NCBI GenBank assembly: GCA_964583825.1
Contig: CAZOXM010000150.1
Location: 1-8,374, forward strand
DNA length: 8,374 nucleotides
Reading direction: 5' to 3'
DNA from: GCA-1730015 sp964583825
Lineage (GTDB): Bacteria > Pseudomonadota > Gammaproteobacteria > Granulosicoccales > Granulosicoccaceae
Below are positions 6,472 to 8,374 of this stretch, in pieces (the stretch's first letter is position 1; each line of letters starts with the position of its first letter). A model generated the notes under the pieces. It saw only the letters and a program-made list of their open reading frames with translations. It was not told where the DNA came from and searched no databases. A program made the translations under genes and the position numbers.

Positions 6472-8374
6472 TCAGCCGGGGACGAGCTCAGTAATCTCGC
6501 GGCGAAACGGCAGGGCATCTCCGATTGCAGGCATATCCAGCTCTCGTGCATAGCGGTGTCCGGCATAGGTCGCCCAGGCTATCGGGCCGGGGGCATTCGC
6601 ATCGCCGATTATCTGCACCGATTTGATGCCCGCATCTGCCCAGTCTGACTGGCGTGCATTGAGATCTGTATACAGGTTCTTGTTTTCGAGCTTTGCCGTC
6701 ACCATCAGCACGGCCTCGCACGCGAAAGGCTGCGTGGCAGCCGTGTAGGTGCAATCAGATACGACGTGGTCACCGCCGATTTCCGTGACGCCACGGTTGA
6801 GCACGATGTTCACGCCCATTTCGAGCAGCGTCTTTTGGATGGTGTGTTGTTCGAGTGTGTTGACTGTCCAGTCCGAGACGCACGCAGACGGTGTGATCAG
6901 TGTCAGCTCACAGCCCTGTTCAACCAACCGCTCGGCCAGTACGCCGCCCATGTAGTAGTGATCATCATCGTAGATCACGACTTTGCCTGTGGGCAGACGC
7001 CCGTCCATGATGTCGTCTGGTGTAAACAACGGCATGGCTTCGTCGATGGTGATTGGTACCACGTGCTGACGGCCAACGCCATCGCGACGCCAGTGTGCAC
7101 CGGTGGCGATGCATATATTCTCAAAACCGAGTTCCAGAATCGCCTCTGCGTTCAGCTCGTTGTCGAGGTAGGTTTCGACATTGCTTTTTTGGCTGATCTG
7201 GTACTCGCGGTAGTCTGCCACGCGGCCCCACGCTGAAAGACCCGGCAGCATGCGTTCCCTGGTGACTCTGCCGCCGATTACCTTTGTTGCCTCGGCCATG
7301 GCGACATCGTAGCCGCGCTCGGCCAGTGCACGTGTTGCCTCGAGCCCTGCCGGACCGGACCCCACCACCAGCACATTGCCGCTTTGCCCTTTGGCATTCA
7401 TTTTTTCCGGGTGCCAGCCCTTGCGCCACTCTTCCATAAACGTCGGGTTTTGTGTGCAGCGGCTGATCGACATGGTCATGTCGCCGGTAATGCAGATGTT
7501 GCAGCCGATGCACTCGCGAATGTCTTCGATGCGGCCCTGTTCGATTTTCTTTGGCAGAAAAGGGTCGGCAATTGATGGTCGGGCACAGCCGATAAAGTCG
7601 AGTGTGCCATTGCGGATCATTTTCGCCATCACATCGGGGGAGGTGAAGCGACCGACACCGACGACAGGTTTATTGCTGAGTTCGCGGAACCCACGTACCA
7701 GTGTTTCCTGCGCTGCCTCTTCTGTAAAGCGTGTGGTGCCGGAGCAGTCTTCCCAGGTGCCATGCGCCAGATCCCATAAATCAGGCAGGTCGCGATTCAT
7801 CTCTACAAAGTCGCGAACCTCGGCGTTGGAAAAGCCGAGTTCACCAATCGTTTCATCGAGGCTTACCCTGAGCGTGATGCCCATGCTGTCGCCGACCGCG
7901 TCGCGTATATCGGCAACCACTTCGTTAACGAAGCGCGAGCGGTTCTCCAGACTGCCGCCATATTCATCGGTGCGCTGGTTGGTGGCGCGACTAAGGAAGT
8001 GCTGAAAGATACCGAACCCGTGAGCGCCATAGAGGCAGATCAGATCGAAGCCTGCCATTTTTGATCGTTTCGCAGCATTGACAAACCAGCGCCGGAGATC
8101 GTTTATTTCGGACTTGCTCAGGGCACGCGCCTGGACCGGATCATTCGTGAATGTTCGAATCGGCATGGCAGATACTGCCAGTGGCACTTCTCTGCTGTAG
8201 AAGTTTGGGCCGTTAACGCCGGAGTAGGCGAGTTGAATACCGGCCAGCGCACCGTGTTCTTTCATTTTGTCGGACATGTTGCGCAGTTGGGGAATGTCTT
8301 TGTCTTCCCACAGTCGCAGCTCGATAAACGGGGTAATTTCCGAGGTATGGTGCATTTCGCACTGTTCAGTAAAC
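6472..8374 (-). CDS. Amine dehydrogenase, TMADH family, histamine-dehydrogenase-like (5' partial)
   Basis: This is a cytoplasmic iron-sulfur flavoprotein that oxidatively deaminates an amine. The frame is open to the window edge: six codons (FTEQCE) precede the Met at 8355. About 60 residues are missing, including the cysteine expected to bind FMN. Numbering from that Met: an FMN TIM barrel to about 280 has Tyr109/His112 (YGAH), Arg163 and Asp203; Cys282, Cys285, Cys288 and Cys300 hold a 4Fe-4S cluster; then CTQN and GWHPEK, typical of trimethylamine dehydrogenase; GSGPAG (332-337) starts the ADP-binding region. Trimethylamine dehydrogenase binds substrate with Tyr60/Trp264/Trp355. Here they are Gln (FTEQC), Trp201 and Asp292, the set I recall for histamine dehydrogenase (Gln65/Trp267/Asp358), and the Trp-Asp distance is 91 in both. 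Val344 and Tyr442, the electron exit to ETF, are Glu281 and Arg378. Family is certain; histamine or another primary amine as substrate is inference. It lies 160 bases upstream of potA on the same strand. Confidence 0.9.
   Translation of the reverse strand, partial: FTEQCEMHHTSEITPFIELRLWEDKDIPQLRNMSDKMKEHGALAGIQLAYSGVNGPNFYSREVPLAVSAMPIRTFTNDPVQARALSKSEINDLRRWFVNAAKRSKMAGFDLICLYGAHGFGIFQHFLSRATNQRTDEYGGSLENRSRFVNEVVADIRDAVGDSMGITLRVSLDETIGELGFSNAEVRDFVEMNRDLPDLWDLAHGTWEDCSGTTRFTEEAAQETLVRGFRELSNKPVVGVGRFTSPDVMAKMIRNGTLDFIGCARPSIADPFLPKKIEQGRIEDIRECIGCNICITGDMTMSISRCTQNPTFMEEWRKGWHPEKMNAKGQSGNVLVVGSGPAGLEATRALAERGYDVAMAEATKVIGGRVTRERMLPGLSAWGRVADYREYQISQKSNVETYLDNELNAEAILELGFENICIATGAHWRRDGVGRQHVVPITIDEAMPLFTPDDIMDGRLPTGKVVIYDDDHYYMGGVLAERLVEQGCELTLITPSACVSDWTVNTLEQHTIQKTLLEMGVNIVLNRGVTEIGGDHVVSDCTYTAATQPFACEAVLMVTAKLENKNLYTDLNARQSDWADAGIKSVQIIGDANAPGPIAWATYAGHRYARELDMPAIGDALPFRREITELVPG

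Noticed and set aside
7376..8005. 209-codon + strand frame opposite the dehydrogenase
   Set aside because: It is antisense to a strongly conserved barrel and cluster region, and the composition is Ser/Arg-rich shadow.
6472..8374. Assignment as DgcA/StcD-type dimethylglycine or N-methylproline demethylase
   Set aside because: Those relatives, as I recall them, have a different cluster region. Here CIGCNIC, CTQN and GWHPEK match the trimethylamine/histamine dehydrogenase branch much better.

Overview
The window holds seven substantial genes from what looks like a proteobacterium of moderate G+C. I lean towards a marine-type gammaproteobacterium, but only from the general look of the proteins and operon layout, so this is a weak inference. 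Nothing suggests a phage, plasmid, insertion sequence, CRISPR array or RNA gene.

Left part (1-2166, + strand): the C-terminal part of an aldose 1-epimerase-like mutarotase, cut by the window edge. It is followed by a gene for a PLP enzyme of the Cys/Met-metabolism (trans-sulfuration) family. That gene is complete except for one missing base near 1090, which splits it into two frames. The 164-base gap before it holds a weak terminator, a perfect 13-bp palindrome next to an extended -10 promoter, and a GC-rich hairpin in the presumed leader. Between 2167 and 2472, where the two strands converge, there is one possible 47-codon ORF on the - strand and a hairpin just after potD.

Middle (2473-6311, - strand): a tight potA-potB-potC-potD operon for an ABC importer of the spermidine/putrescine family. 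potA begins with TTG behind a good Shine-Dalgarno sequence. potA/potB overlap as ATGA, potB/potC overlap as TAATG, and potD follows potC by 13 bases with its own Shine-Dalgarno. A candidate promoter and a TATTAG/CTAATA dyad lie in the 160-base gap upstream of potA.

Right part (6472-8374, - strand): most of a large iron-sulfur flavoprotein of the trimethylamine dehydrogenase family, cut at its N-terminus by the window edge. Its substrate pocket does not have the trimethylamine aromatic bowl (Tyr/Trp/Trp). It has Gln/Trp/Asp, the combination I recall for histamine dehydrogenase of Nocardioides simplex, at almost the same spacing. The residues that pass electrons to ETF in trimethylamine dehydrogenase are also replaced.

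The most interesting reading, which is an inference, is a biogenic-amine module. The Pot-type importer, whose binding protein has a partly altered polyamine pocket, would bring in an amine such as histamine or a diamine, and the neighbouring dehydrogenase would deaminate it oxidatively. The sugar mutarotase and the PLP enzyme have no evident link to that module.
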